From: Euonymus europaeus
Lineage: Eukaryota; Streptophyta; Magnoliopsida; Celastrales; Celastraceae
Length of the DNA stretch: 64,000 bases
Direction of reading: 5' to 3'
Assembly: GCA_963580455.1 (NCBI GenBank)
Contig: OY756960.1
Span: 10,354,001 to 10,418,000 of the forward strand
Positions 23,501-32,559 of this stretch are shown here, one piece after another. The translations under genes were made by a program, and so were the position numbers. Numbering within the stretch: the first letter of the stretch is position 1; every line of letters begins with the position of its first letter. The notes below the pieces were generated by a model, which saw only the letters and a program-made list of their open reading frames with translations, did no database searches and was not told where the DNA came from.

Positions 23501-26207
23501 TTTTCAGCTCAAGAGTGGGAGTCTCCACAATGGATGGCTTCATTTCCTCGGGTGGATCAAGAATCTCAAAGTTTGGTCCTCGCCATCTACCAATGTGGCT
23601 CACATCCTCCAACTTAGCTGAATCATCAATATCACAAGGCTCATCCAATATGATAGGATCAAGATCATCCAAATCATCTTCTATATCATCAATTTGGCTA
23701 GATTTCTTAGGATATGTATCCTCATATATACTCTCAGAATTAAGAACAGAGTATAAGTCTAATGGGCTAAAGCTTTGAACCCAATCTACTGCTTCTAGCT
23801 CTGAATCGTCACAGTCACTAGGCATCTTGCAAGCAGTGAAGATATTAGTCTCAAAAGTCATATTGCCAAAAGTAATCCTGAGCATTCCACTTTTGCAATT
23901 GATCAAGGCATTAGTGGTGGCAAGGAAAGGTCGCCCAAGAATTATAGGAGCACTAGCAAGAGTGGAAGTTGGGTGTGGCATCTCTAGGACTACAAAGTCC
24001 ACAGGATAGTAAAATTTGTTCACTTGCACCAAGACATCTTCTACAACTCCCTTTGGTTTCTTGACTGTTCTGTCTGCCATTTGTAAAAGCATAGGTGTCT
24101 GCTTCAATTCTCCAATATTAAGTTGCTCATAAACCCATAATGGCAACAAATTCACACTACTCCCCAAATCAAGTAAGGCATTCTCAAGCCTTCTCTCACC
24201 AATCATAATGGAAATAGTGGGTGAGCCAGGATCCCGCAACTTCTGAGGAGCATCACTCATAATCAAAGCTCCAACTTCTTCAACCAAAAAGGACTTCTTG
24301 GTCACATTCACCTTCCTTTTAGCAGTACATAAGTCCTTCAAGAACTTAGCATAGGAAGGGATTTGCTGAATAGCATCTAAAAGTGGAATATTGAGCTTCA
24401 CTTGCTTGAAAATTTCCTGAATCTCAGTATGATGCTTGTTCATCTGCCCAACTCTCAATCTGTGAGGATAAGGTACAGTAGGTCGATAAATCCTCTCATT
24501 TTCTTTCTCTACCACAGATGGAGTCTTCAATTCTGAATTTTCTTTATCTTTCTCTCCCTCTACTTCCTTTTCTACCTCAACCACCTCAGGTGCACCCACA
24601 AGAGTAGGACTAGAATGCGGAGAGTCAATAGGTGCCTCAGGTCTAGAAACTTGCTTCCCACTCCTCAAAGTGGTAACTGCTTTGGTCGTCTCAAAACTAT
24701 CTCCAGAAACATTATGAACATGTTGTTGAGACTGTTGTTTATAGACCGTAGGATTTGGTTGAGGTTGAGCTGGAAACTTTCCTTTCTCAAGAGTGCTCAA
24801 AGTGGTATTCATTTTTTGAATTGTTCCTCGCAAGTCATTGATGGCTTGTGTATTCTGATTGTTTGTAGTAGCCTGAACCTGCATGAACTGCTGAAAAGTA
24901 GTAGCCATCTGTGCTATGGTATCATCTAGAGACTTCTTGGGTGGAGCAACTGGTTGTTGAAGAGGAAAACCAGGAGGTGCTATTGGAGGAAGATAACTCT
25001 GAGTATGCTGAAACTGCTGTGGAGGAGCCATCTGTTGTGGATAACTCTGTGAAGACTGTCCTGGTTGATCATTCCTCCATGAAAAGTTAGGATGGTTCCT
25101 CCACCCCGGATTGTATGTGTTGGAATAAGGATTGTTCATCTTGTTGACCCAATTTGCAGCTTGCAATTGGTCCATTCCATTCTCCATCATAGGCATGATA
25201 GGGCAATCTTGAGTCTTATGGCTAGAATCAGCACATAAGTTACATGGTTCCACCGTTTTCACTGCCTTGACTTTTTCCAACTCCATAATCTCTAGTCTTC
25301 TAGACAAAGTAGCTAGCTTAGCTTGAACATCTACATCTTCCTTCAACTCATATTTACCACCACTCGGGATGGTTCTCAAAGGTTGAGCAGCTATAGCAAT
25401 TCTGTCAGTTCTTGTATTCCACTGACTAGCACTCTCTCCAAGATAATCAAAGAAATCCAATGCGGCGTCTGGCTCTTTATCAAAGAATTCTCCATTGCAC
25501 ATAGTTTGCACAAATTGTTTGCACTCTGGAGTCAGACCCGTATAGAAGTAGTTGACAACTCTCCAAGACTCATAGCCATGATGGGGACAAATATTCAATA
25601 ACTCCTTGAAGCGGTCCCAACTAGCTTGGAAAGTCTCATCATGCTTCTGAGTGAATTGAGCTATCTTCTCTTGAATCATTTGAGTTCTCTGAAATGGAAA
25701 GAATTTTTGTAAGAACTCACGTTGCATATCAACCCAACTAGTAATAGAGTTAGCTCTCAATTGATTAAACCACAACTTAGCCTTATCCTTCAAAGAGAAA
25801 GGAAACAAACGCAATCTAACATACTCATCAGTGTTAGCCCTATTAATGAAAGTAGTGCAAGCTAACTCAAAATCAGTAAGATGCTGGTAAGGGCTCTCAG
25901 ATTCCATGCCATGGAATTGAGGTATCACTAACATCATGCCATGCTTAACAGAAAATGGAGGTGCATTTTCAGGTAATATGATGCATGAAGGAGTAGTAGT
26001 GCGAGTGGGCTGAATAAAATCCTTAAGAGTACGTGGTGCAGGATTAGCCATGTTTTCACAAACTTCTTCGTCAAACAAAATAGGCAAACCAAGCTCAGAA
26101 TCACTTTCAGAAGTCACAGATGCAAAATCAGTTTCAAGACTAACAATGCTACTTGTATTGCTAGATGTTCTACGCAACCTATTATGATCGTCTCTAACCC
26201 AAGACAT
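20592..26207 (-). CDS. Gag-pol polyprotein of the Gypsy element
   Basis: An uninterrupted 1871-codon frame carries all retrotransposition functions. Gag covers about residues 90-270, with a CX2CX4HX4C zinc knuckle at 322-335 and then a Gln/Pro-rich linker. The aspartic protease lies near 660-770, with ALLDLGSS at 677-684 and ILGRPFL at 756-762; D-L-G replaces the usual D-T/S-G, as in many plant Athila/Tat proteins. Reverse transcriptase spans about 980-1200, with the catalytic FMDD at 1145-1148. RNase H follows at about 1285-1405, with acidic residues at D1294, E1333, D1360 and D1403. Integrase has an H-H-C-C zinc site (H1501, H1508, C1536, C1539) and a DDE core at D1571, D1629 and E1665. The C-terminal tail has the VNGQRLK motif and no chromodomain. 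Start: the first ATG, 94 bases downstream of the primer site. No frameshift separates gag from pol. Antisense ORFs across it are shadows. Confidence 0.96.
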   Translation of the reverse strand: MSWVRDDHNRLRRTSSNTSSIVSLETDFASVTSESDSELGLPILFDEEVCENMANPAPRTLKDFIQPTRTTTPSCIILPENAPPFSVKHGMMLVIPQFHGMESESPYQHLTDFELACTTFINRANTDEYVRLRLFPFSLKDKAKLWFNQLRANSITSWVDMQREFLQKFFPFQRTQMIQEKIAQFTQKHDETFQASWDRFKELLNICPHHGYESWRVVNYFYTGLTPECKQFVQTMCNGEFFDKEPDAALDFFDYLGESASQWNTRTDRIAIAAQPLRTIPSGGKYELKEDVDVQAKLATLSRRLEIMELEKVKAVKTVEPCNLCADSSHKTQDCPIMPMMENGMDQLQAANWVNKMNNPYSNTYNPGWRNHPNFSWRNDQPGQSSQSYPQQMAPPQQFQHTQSYLPPIAPPGFPLQQPVAPPKKSLDDTIAQMATTFQQFMQVQATTNNQNTQAINDLRGTIQKMNTTLSTLEKGKFPAQPQPNPTVYKQQSQQHVHNVSGDSFETTKAVTTLRSGKQVSRPEAPIDSPHSSPTLVGAPEVVEVEKEVEGEKDKENSELKTPSVVEKENERIYRPTVPYPHRLRVGQMNKHHTEIQEIFKQVKLNIPLLDAIQQIPSYAKFLKDLCTAKRKVNVTKKSFLVEEVGALIMSDAPQKLRDPGSPTISIMIGERRLENALLDLGSSVNLLPLWVYEQLNIGELKQTPMLLQMADRTVKKPKGVVEDVLVQVNKFYYPVDFVVLEMPHPTSTLASAPIILGRPFLATTNALINCKSGMLRITFGNMTFETNIFTACKMPSDCDDSELEAVDWVQSFSPLDLYSVLNSESIYEDTYPKKSSQIDDIEDDLDDLDPIILDEPCDIDDSAKLEDVSHIGRWRGPNFEILDPPEEMKPSIVETPTLELKKLPEDLKYIFLGPEEGTFPVVISSQLTLEQETSLVAVLQKHKGAIGWTIADIKGIDPNICTHSIFLEGDPTPVRDAQRRLNPAMKEVVKKEVLKLLAVGIIYPISDSKWVSPTQVVPKKSGLTVIENALGDLIPTRKVTGWRMCIDYRKLNSVSRKDHFPLPFLDQILEKVAGNEFYCFLDGFSGYYQIAISLEDQEKTTFTCPFGTFAFRRMPFGLCNAPATFQRCMMSIFSDMLEDMCEVFMDDFSVFGCSFDVCLKNLNAVLTRCEEKNLLLNWEKCQFMVTNGLVLGHLVSKRGIEVDRAKIELISQLPIPRTVKDIRSFLGHAGFYRRFIQGFSAITKPLCALLQNDTEFVWSDECQYAFETLKKHLTVAPIMQSPRWDLPFELMTDASDYALGAVLGQRIDGKPSVIYYASKTLNDAQKNYTTTEKELLAVVFALDKFRSYIIGSPVTIFTDHSALKYLLQKKDAKPRLIRWILLLQEFDITIKDKKGVENVVADHLSRLQLPESHISPPLHDDFPDEHLFAVSHAPWFADIVNYLVSEQIPSHWNIQDKRRFLSEVRFYYFDSPYLFKYCADQLVRRCIPDEEFASVFEFCHSGACGGHFAAQKTVAKILQSGLYWPTMFKDVVLWCKACESCQKLGKITARNMMPLSPILTLEIFDCWGIDFMGPFPVSNGYMYILLAVDYVSKWVEAIPCRTNDHKAVLKFLKELFARFGMPKAIISDGGSHFCNKPFQHLMKKYGVTHKVSTPYHPQTNGQAELANREIKVILEKTVHPNRKDWSDKLLDALWAYRTAFKTTLGMSPYRLVYGRACHLPVEIQHHALWAIKKINHSLDDAQGLRKLQISELEEARREAYDNAKLSKERMKALHDKKILDKQFFPEQEVLLYNSRLHIFPGKLKTRWSGPYIVKKVHSHGAVDISNPKNGTTFTVNGQRLKPFFTPYAPEDETLLLQDVQGVLSTSLAVI

Positions 26208-26300
26208 GCAACATCAAGCAATCACAAAGTAGAGTAGAAATTTAAGTTCCCAATAAAAACAAAAATAAAATAAAGGAAGACCCGAACCGAAGGACAAAAG
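26208..26300 (-). other. Short 5' untranslated region of the Gypsy element
   Basis: Only about 93 bases separate the primer site from the gag ATG on the minus strand. No upstream gene is present. The region would hold any packaging signal not located in the LTR, but none is recognisable. Confidence 0.6.
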
Positions 26301-26318
26301 TCCCCGGCAACGGCGCCA
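26301..26318 (-). promoter_or_regulatory. Primer-binding site for tRNA-Asp
   Basis: The minus strand reads TGGCGCCGTTGCCGGGGA, six bases after the end of the 5' LTR. This is complementary to the 3' end of plant tRNA-Asp including CCA. tRNA-Asp priming is known for Athila elements. The site fixes the element's orientation and the inner edge of the 5' LTR. Confidence 0.92.
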
Positions 26319-27354
26319 AAAACTTGACTCGCCCAAAATAGGTAAGTGGATTAACGCTTTCCCAAGTGTAGGATTGTCAAAGTAATAATAGGAGTGAATC
26401 CCAAATCGTCTCACAAAGACTTTTGGTTTCGGCTTGGGTCTATGGATTATTAACCTAATTACTTAATTAAATATGGTATTCACAATGCAAGTGATGGCAA
26501 AATTGCACTAGCCAATGGTTAGATTCGGTTTTCCTCTTTGGGTGATTGATGGACTAAACCCTAATATGCAATATATGAAATGGAAATGGAAATGGAGACT
26601 AAGCTACTGCAGAAAATTGAAATCAAAATCAACACAACTAAACATGGCATATATCGTTAAAGCGGAAGCTAAATCGGAATAACAAAACACAAGAAGATTG
26701 AACTAAAAACTATGAATCGAAATGCGATAAATAAAATGCAAAAACAATAAGCAAAGAGAGTTTAGAAGTCAAATCCAATATCGAATGTTGAGGCAAAGTG
26801 GCCTTCCAATCTACAAAGAGAGGTTGAAGCTAAACCAACTTGGGCTCTTCTCAAGCTCTACAAGGAGGAAAAAGCTTCTTCTTCTAGTTGGTTGGGTCTC
26901 CAAAACACCTAGCAATCTTCTTGAATGTGATTTTCGAACCCCAAGCAAGAATCAAAGATGAAGAACAAGGTAAGAGAACAAAAACCCTAATGAATATGTA
27001 TTTTCGGCCAAAAATGAGTGTTGTTAAAGAATGGGGTCTCCAAACCCATAAAACCCTCATACCTCTGTTAAAAGACCATCCTAACCTATTACAAATAAGT
27101 CCCATTGGTCAAATAAAGTAATTAGACAAGTTTGCCCCTTCAAGAATTGAGTAAAAATCATAAAACCCGAAATTATTGGAACTGTTCAAGGCAGTATCTT
27201 GTATTAATTCCACAGACTTCAATTCTCAATGGATTTATGCGTATGAGCACTCGTTGGAAAGATCTGGATGTCTACTTCAACTTTGTAGAAGAAAGTTTCT
27301 TCAAATTCGATCATTTGCACCTTCAAAAGTTGACCCGAAAATTATTGCGCAGTG

Positions 27355-27511
27355 CTGTCCGGACAGATATGCTTGAAAACAGCACTGTCCGGCTTTCTTC
27401 TTCAACCGTCCGGACGGTGAACAGTACCGTCCGGACGGATATGCCAGAAAATGCCACTGTCCGCCTTTCTTCTTTGTCCGTCCGGACGGCTTCTGATACG
27501 CGTCCGGACGG
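27355..27511. repeat. Cluster of five TCCGGA-centred palindromes (5' LTR copy)
   Basis: Five palindromes of about 10-12 bp occur in 157 bp: CTGTCCGGACAG, three copies of CCGTCCGGACGG, and a near copy preceded by CG in place of CC. Half sites (GTCCGG, GTCCGC) lie between them. The set stands out as CpG-rich in an AT-rich LTR. It could be a protein-binding array or a run of small hairpins in the RNA; the function is unknown. Confidence 0.9.
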
Positions 27512-27538
27512 TTGACAGTAAACTTCAGTTTTGCAGCT

Positions 27539-27548
27539 CCTTTTATGC
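27539..27548 (-). promoter_or_regulatory. Possible TATA box in the Gypsy 5' LTR
   Basis: Minus-strand GCATAAAAGG, about 390 bp from the LTR's 5' end, is the best TATA-like match I found in this LTR. The same bases occur in the 3' LTR at 18549-18558. The call rests on motif shape and position only. Confidence 0.3.
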
Positions 27549-28452
27549 ATTTTCTTCCATATTCAATCCCGATCAATCCGAAGCCTACAAAAATCATTCA
27601 AACAAGTCATAAATGACTGAAACATACTTAAACAAGTGTCAAAACCATTTTTAGGTTGATAGAACAAAATTCGGCATATTAAAACTCAAATGCTTAAGAG
27701 ATAGCATTTCCACAACTTCAACCATTATGCCCAAAACTTGGATTTCCTATCTCTAAGCTACCAAACCAACTTGAACCACTAGAAAACACTTAAAATGACT
27801 ATGTCAAAGTGTTGAATTATGCATTGGCTCATTAACATGGATTTCGGCAACTCAAACCTAAAATGTGGTATTTAAGCATTGAAACTCAACGTTTTACTTT
27901 CAAAACTCCACAAAAATATGCAAAATATCATCCCAATCAGTATGCAAAGCTCAAAGTATGGCTGAGTATTGGCAAGATAGGCTCTCTCAAAATTGGTTTT
28001 AGGAAGATGAGAACTCAAGATCGTAACAATAGGGCTCAAGAACGTTTTTGGCTTGAATTTGGAGAGAATAAGGTTAAAACGCAGCAAGCTTTCTTAGTTG
28101 GACTTATAGAGAATGATTGATTAAATGGCTTAGGTCCAACGGCTCATTTGAGGTGAGAAAGGAATGATTCTTGGTGAAATCTTTTTGGAGAAGGAAAATG
28201 GACGAAAATTAGGTACTGAAGATGTATGAGAATCGGCTAGGATAGGCTAGTATTTGTGTTTATGGGATTTTGGCTAATCACACATAATTTGACACAATGA
28301 AGGTTGGCTTTCCTTTTCAATTCTCCTAAGAGAATTCTTCATGATCTCGTTTCCTTTCTTGTAAGCTTGAATAAGTCTTCATCTTGATCTTGTTTCCTTC
28401 TTGAGTGAATCTTCTTGATGTTCCAGAATGTCACCAATGGTCAAGATCTCTT

Positions 28453-28460
28453 CTTATATA
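28453..28460 (-). promoter_or_regulatory. Candidate TATA box of the solo LTR
   Basis: Minus-strand TATATAAG followed by AAGAGATC lies about 575 bp inside the LTR's minus-strand 5' end. Position and form suit an LTR core promoter, but nothing else supports it. Confidence 0.4.
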
Positions 28461-28646
28461 TGGAAAACCCTCCAACGGTTGGGATTGATCTTCTCCTTGA
28501 TTTGATGTTGATCTCATGATCTTCTTTTTAGTTGAAATTCGGATTTTCCTTCCATACGGTAGAAAAATGACAATTCCATGCTCTTCTTGTGTTATCTTTC
28601 CATAAAACTTGATCACCTTTTGATTCTTTACATATGGAATGCAAGA

Positions 28647-28706
28647 CTTGATCTCTTTCCATAAGAATTGAACCTTTCTTGATCTCTTTCCATAAGAATT
28701 GAATTC
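28647..28706. repeat. Short tandem duplication, 31-bp period, in the solo LTR
   Basis: CTTGATCTCTTTCCATAAGA occurs at 28647 and again at 28678, so the period is 31 bp. The copies are identical over about 26 bases. It is a local duplication with no evident role. Confidence 0.8.
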
Positions 28707-29033
28707 CTGAACTTTTCATGATTTCTTTCCATATTCCATGCCTACAAACTTTCAAAAGATAATCCAAAAAGGATTTCTAACATTTTTGTCAACACAAGTT
28801 AGTTTCCATAAATGAAACACATATATGACAACTATATGAAAGAAAAACGTGCATATATATATGAGAATGTTTTGATCAATTATTAAAGTGCAGATCATAA
28901 ATATAAGACTAAGATCACATGAATTACCATATATAGAATCAAGGCTACATGAATTAAGTATTTCACACACATATTCAGCCACTTAGCATTTTCGAAATTC
29001 ATCAAACTTAAGCTTGAAACCTATGCTTCAACA

Positions 29034-30040
29034 GAAAGTTGCTCAGTGTACACTTTTTATTGTTATTCTATTTCAAATTTTACGAGTATAAGCTTCCTAG
29101 ATTATTTCGATGCCGAAACACCAACTTTCTATGACAAATGGATAAAAACCGTTAAAAGCTCCTCCATAGATAGAGTTGAGCAACTTCGAACCATGAAAGT
29201 TGCTCGGTGTACACTTTTTATTATTCTTCTATGTCAAATTTTACGAGTATAACTTCCTAGATTATTTCGATTCCAAAACACCAACTTTCTATGACAAATG
29301 GACAAAAACCGTTAAAATCATCTCCATAGATAGAGTTGAGCAACTTCGGACCATGAAAGTTGCTCGGTGTACACTTTTTATTGTTCTTCTTTGTCAAATT
29401 TTATGAGTATAAGCTTCCTAAATTATTTCAATGCCGAAACACCAACTTTCTATGCGAAATAGATAAAAACCGTTAAATGCTCCTCCGTAGATAGAGTTGA
29501 GCAACTTCAGTCCATGAAAGTTGCTCGGTGTACACTTTTTATTGTTCTTCTATGTCAAATTTTACGAGTATAACTTGCTAGATTATTTCGATTCCAAAAC
29601 ACCAACTTTCTTTGACAAATGAACAAAAACCGTTAAAGCTCCTCCATAGATAGAGTTGATCAACTTCGGACCATTAATGTTGCTCGGTGTACACTTTTTA
29701 TTGTTCTTCTATGTCAAATTTTATAGTATAAGCTTCCGAGATTATTTCGATGCCAAAAAACCAACGTTTTTCGACAAATCGACAAAAATCGTTAAAAGCT
29801 CCACCATAGATAGAGTTGAGCAACATCGGAGCATCAAAGTAGCTCGGTGTAAACATTTTATTGTTCTTTTATGTCAAATTTTACGAGTATAACTTCCTAG
29901 ATTACTTCGATGCCAAAACACTACATATCTATGCCAAATGGACAAAAACCGTTAAAAGCTCCTCCATAGATAGAGTTGAGCAACTTCGGACCGTGAAAGT
30001 TGCTCCGTGTACACTTTTTATTGTTCTTCTAAGTCAAATT
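29034..30040 (+). repeat. Satellite block between the solo LTR and the viral insertion
   Basis: About 6.3 monomers continue the left array in phase after the GAAAG duplication. They are more diverged than the main arrays: one at about 29690-29850 has a deletion (TTATAGTATAAG) and the rare AAAAAACCAACGTTTTTCGAC stretch. The block ends within a monomer at AAGTCAAATT, where viral sequence begins. Confidence 0.95.
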
Positions 30041-30069
30041 AACTCCAGGATGTAATAGAACAACCTGAG

Positions 30070-30082
30070 TGGTATCGGAGCC
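30070..30082 (+). promoter_or_regulatory. tRNA-Met-type primer-binding site of the caulimovirid
   Basis: TGGTATCGGAGCC differs at one base (G for A) from the canonical plant initiator tRNA-Met complement used by Caulimoviridae. It is on the + strand, opposite to the viral ORFs, because this end of the insert is an inverted piece of the leader. The other end stops just short of this site. Confidence 0.7.
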
Positions 30083-30177
30083 CGACGCCTCCGTGAGGTA
30101 ATTACGATCTCTGTTTTACTTCCTACGCAAATTATACTTCCATCTCCTGTATATTGCTATGTAAATTGGTTACCTTT
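30081..30177 (+). repeat. 97-bp terminal inverted repeat of viral leader, left copy
   Basis: CCCGACGCCTCCGTGAGG through GGTTACCTTT matches the reverse complement of 36346-36442 with no difference seen. The left copy is preceded by the primer site and 29 further non-satellite bases (30041-30069). The right copy lacks these. Confidence 0.95.
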
Positions 30178-32501
30178 CTTTCTTTATTTTTCATCTGTCT
30201 TCTCAATTCATCTATAAAAAGTAATTCTGGAGGTTTTAATAATTCAAAACTAATTATTTCTCCATCAATGTCAGTCACAATTTCTTTATGGTCAATTTTA
30301 TGAATAGGGTAAAGCATATGCAAAAATGGATTCCCTAAAATGACCTGATTAGATAGGCCTTTAACAAGAATAAAAGGCATCTTAAAGCACCGACCTTTAT
30401 GGCAGATACTTGCATCCGATATTTTATATCGAATATTTAACCGGGCTCCATCAGCAGTACTAAGCTGTTCAGAAGTCTTTATCCAGTACTTAGATGGAAT
30501 CAGTCCTTCATTGATACAGTTCTGATCTGCTCCTAAGTCTATTAGGGCAGTAACAGAGGAAACAATATACTCATTATTAATGACAAGAGAGATTCGAGTA
30601 TACCAGCGATGGGTTGTTACTTTATCAATCAGATTTAGTCCTGGCTCTGCTTGTCCTTCAAATTGAGCAATCAATGATTCAATTGCTAGCTTTTCTGGAT
30701 TATCATCAATCTTTTCCTTACCTTTATCCAATTGTTGTTGACCACTACTTTCCCCCCGAGAAAAAGAAGATTGATGTTCGAGCAAAGAGACTCGAGAACC
30801 TAGAGCTTTAAGCTCAGTTTTAAGCTGATTAACTTCGGATTTTAAATCAGAAATAGAAGTAGGAACAGAAGATAAAGAGGGAGGTTTAGGTTTAAACCTA
30901 TCATAAACAGTCTTCAAATCATAAACATGAGAATGTTGAGACAATTTATGTTGTAAAGGAGTAGAAGTTGTAGGAGAAGAATCCTGACCTTTCATATAGT
31001 GCAGAATAGCATCCATGCGTGCTTCAGGGTCAGTGATTGAATCAATGAATTCAAGAATAGAGCTTTCAGCAGAAGAAATGACTAATAAGCCATTTGTTTT
31101 CAAAAGTGATTTATAAGTGTCACAATCACAATCTGTTTTATCATTAGCAGTAGAATAACCACTGGAAGAAGCTTCAGATTCAAAGATTAACTCCTTGAAC
31201 TGCTGCTTTGCATCATCATTAATTTTCAAGTGATCAATAGCAGTTCGTAATTCAGCGATTTCCAAAGAGTTAGCTTTTCGTTGTGTACAACGATTAGCAT
31301 AGTGACCTTGCTTTCCACAATTAAAGCAAACAATCTTAGTTCGTGGTCTAGACTGAGATTTAGAACCAGAGGGTTTAGTCTTAGTCAAATTAGACCTCTT
31401 TTTTCTCGGAACATTTTTAGGAAAAGACCTAGAATAAGATTTAGGAGATTTAAACCTTTTTCTAGATGATTTATAAGCCTTGTGAGACTTATGAGACTTA
31501 TGAGACTTATTAGGTAAACCCATCTGTTGACAAAAGTCACCAAGAATGGATTTTCCTAATCGTCGTTCTTTAACTATCTGATCTTGCATTTTAAGATCAG
31601 TACAGAGAGACACACCTTCAGCGACTGTCTCAGCAGAGAGTTCACCATAAGTATAATGGTTGAAATCAAGAATTCCATCCGTTAGATTTTTTAATCTAGT
31701 ACGGACCTTTTCAGCAAAGAAAGGAGGCAGACCTGCAATGAATTTTTCTTTCCAAAAAGCATTATTACAGTCAGGTCTTTCAAAGACTTTAGCAAAGAAA
31801 ACGTCTTTGTACCAACGATAATGAGAAAGTTTAGGACAGCGTAAATTCATAAGCTGTTCCTGTGACTTATCCATAAAGGATTGACTATGACCCAAGAAAT
31901 GATGCACAATGGTATAAATCAAAGTATTTGTACAATCAGAAACGTCGATATTACCTTCAATTTTTATTGCTGACCAAATACTTGATCTTTGCTCCATGGA
32001 AAGATAATTATCCCACCACATCTTGAGCATACCAGAAAATCCAGCGGTAATAGCTTTAGCAATATTTTGATCAGTATTACCTTTTTGTTTAGCAGCTGTA
32101 GCATACATCATCATATGCTGCAGTACCTTTTCAACTTGTCGTTCGGTCATGGCATCAATATTCCATTCAACAATGGAGTCACCTGAATAGGTAACCTGGT
32201 CAAACATATTATCTTCTTCCATTTGAAGATCTATAGGTGTAGGTCGAGGATAACCATACCTAGTAGGGAACTTAGAGTATTTAATTTTATTAATCTCTAA
32301 GGGCTGTTGTTCTGATAAGAACATCTGATGTGTTCGATCTAAGGAATCAGAACTATCATCTGACACAGTAGATGAACTTGGTTCATTCGATGATGAATTG
32401 ACTTCAGCTTGAGTTAAAACTGATAAAGATTTCTTTCCTTTTGTATCAGATAATTTTTGAAAGAGTTCCAACATAAACTCTGGAGAAGGAGAACCGGACA
32501 T
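30132..32501 (-). pseudogene. Caulimovirid coat protein / zinc finger / protease region, 3' truncated
   Basis: This 789-codon frame encodes the middle of a caulimovirid polyprotein. The N-terminal part (about 1-110) is Ser/acid-rich. A capsid-like region (about 110-310) leads into a Lys/Arg/Ser-rich stretch with KSH repeats (332-390) and a CX2CX4HX4C knuckle at 392-405 for nucleic-acid binding. Residues about 550-577 look like a coiled coil. A retropepsin-like domain follows (about 630-730), with D-L-G-A at 655-658 and ILGNPFL at 721-727. Leu at the usual Thr/Ser of the active-site triplet may be decay or a real variant. Reverse transcriptase should follow but is absent: residues from about 777 are read from the inverted leader copy and end in a chance stop. 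The ATG at 32501 may not be a natural start, because the upstream viral bases are open in the same frame. Confidence 0.85.
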
Positions 32502-32554
32502 TTTGAAGGAAAAATCCTTTTCAAGAAAGGGCTGGAACCTAGGAATATCTGGAA

Positions 32555-32559
32555 AGTTT
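32555..32559. repeat. Target-site duplication AGTTT (solo LTR inside the virus)
   Basis: AGTTT precedes the TGTTATG end at 32560 and recurs at 34080-34084 after the terminal TCA. It gives exact edges to the LTR that splits the viral frame. Confidence 0.85.

Larger units (their letters stand above)
17335..27939 (-). mobile_element. Complete Ty3/Gypsy LTR retrotransposon, Athila/Tat-like
   Basis: A 10.6-kb element transcribed on the minus strand. In element order it has a 5' LTR (27939-26325), a tRNA-Asp primer site, an intact 1871-codon gag-pol, a 1.6-kb region without a gene, a purine-rich tract and a 3' LTR (18947-17335). The LTRs are near identical and the element is bounded by GTATG. The tRNA-Asp primer, a protease D-L-G motif, the domain order RT-RNase H-integrase and the lack of a chromodomain after the integrase place it near the Athila/Tat branch and not among the chromoviruses. 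No env-like ORF is seen. Sequence integrity suggests that it is young and possibly autonomous. Confidence 0.95.
26325..27939 (-). repeat. 5' LTR of the Gypsy element
   Basis: 1615 bp, the copy next to the primer-binding site and therefore the promoter-bearing LTR for minus-strand transcription. It is two bases longer than the 3' LTR because of one small indel. A TATA-like GCATAAAAGG lies on the minus strand at 27539-27548, and a cluster of TCCGGA palindromes lies just downstream of it (27355-27511). Confidence 0.95.
16667..29033 (-). mobile_element. Solo LTR of an LTR retrotransposon, split by a nested Gypsy element
   Basis: The element starts TGTTAGG, ends TTCAACA and is flanked by GAAAG on both sides. 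The nested Gypsy element and its target duplication account for 17335-27944. What is left is about 1.76 kb (16667-17334 plus 27945-29033) with no internal coding region and no second LTR copy, so it is best read as a solo LTR left by LTR-LTR recombination. A TATA-like TATATAAG on the minus strand at 28453-28460, and the segment near 17095-17115 (minus strand GGAACCACGTAAAAATCTCG, common in plant LTRs), favour minus orientation. No protein domain remains, so Copia versus Gypsy cannot be decided; Copia is a weak guess. The two flanking stretches hold no gene. Confidence 0.85.

Noticed and set aside
20748..25601. + strand ORFs of 60-113 codons across gag-pol
   Set aside because: They are antisense shadows of a long coding frame with clear domains.
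26301..26318. tRNA gene fragment
   Set aside because: The match is the 18-base 3' end complement of tRNA-Asp directly beside an LTR, which is a primer-binding site. No tRNA body is present.
27863..28120. 85-codon ORF crossing the end of the Gypsy 5' LTR
   Set aside because: It spans the LTR end, the target duplication and the older solo LTR, so it is a chance fusion frame.
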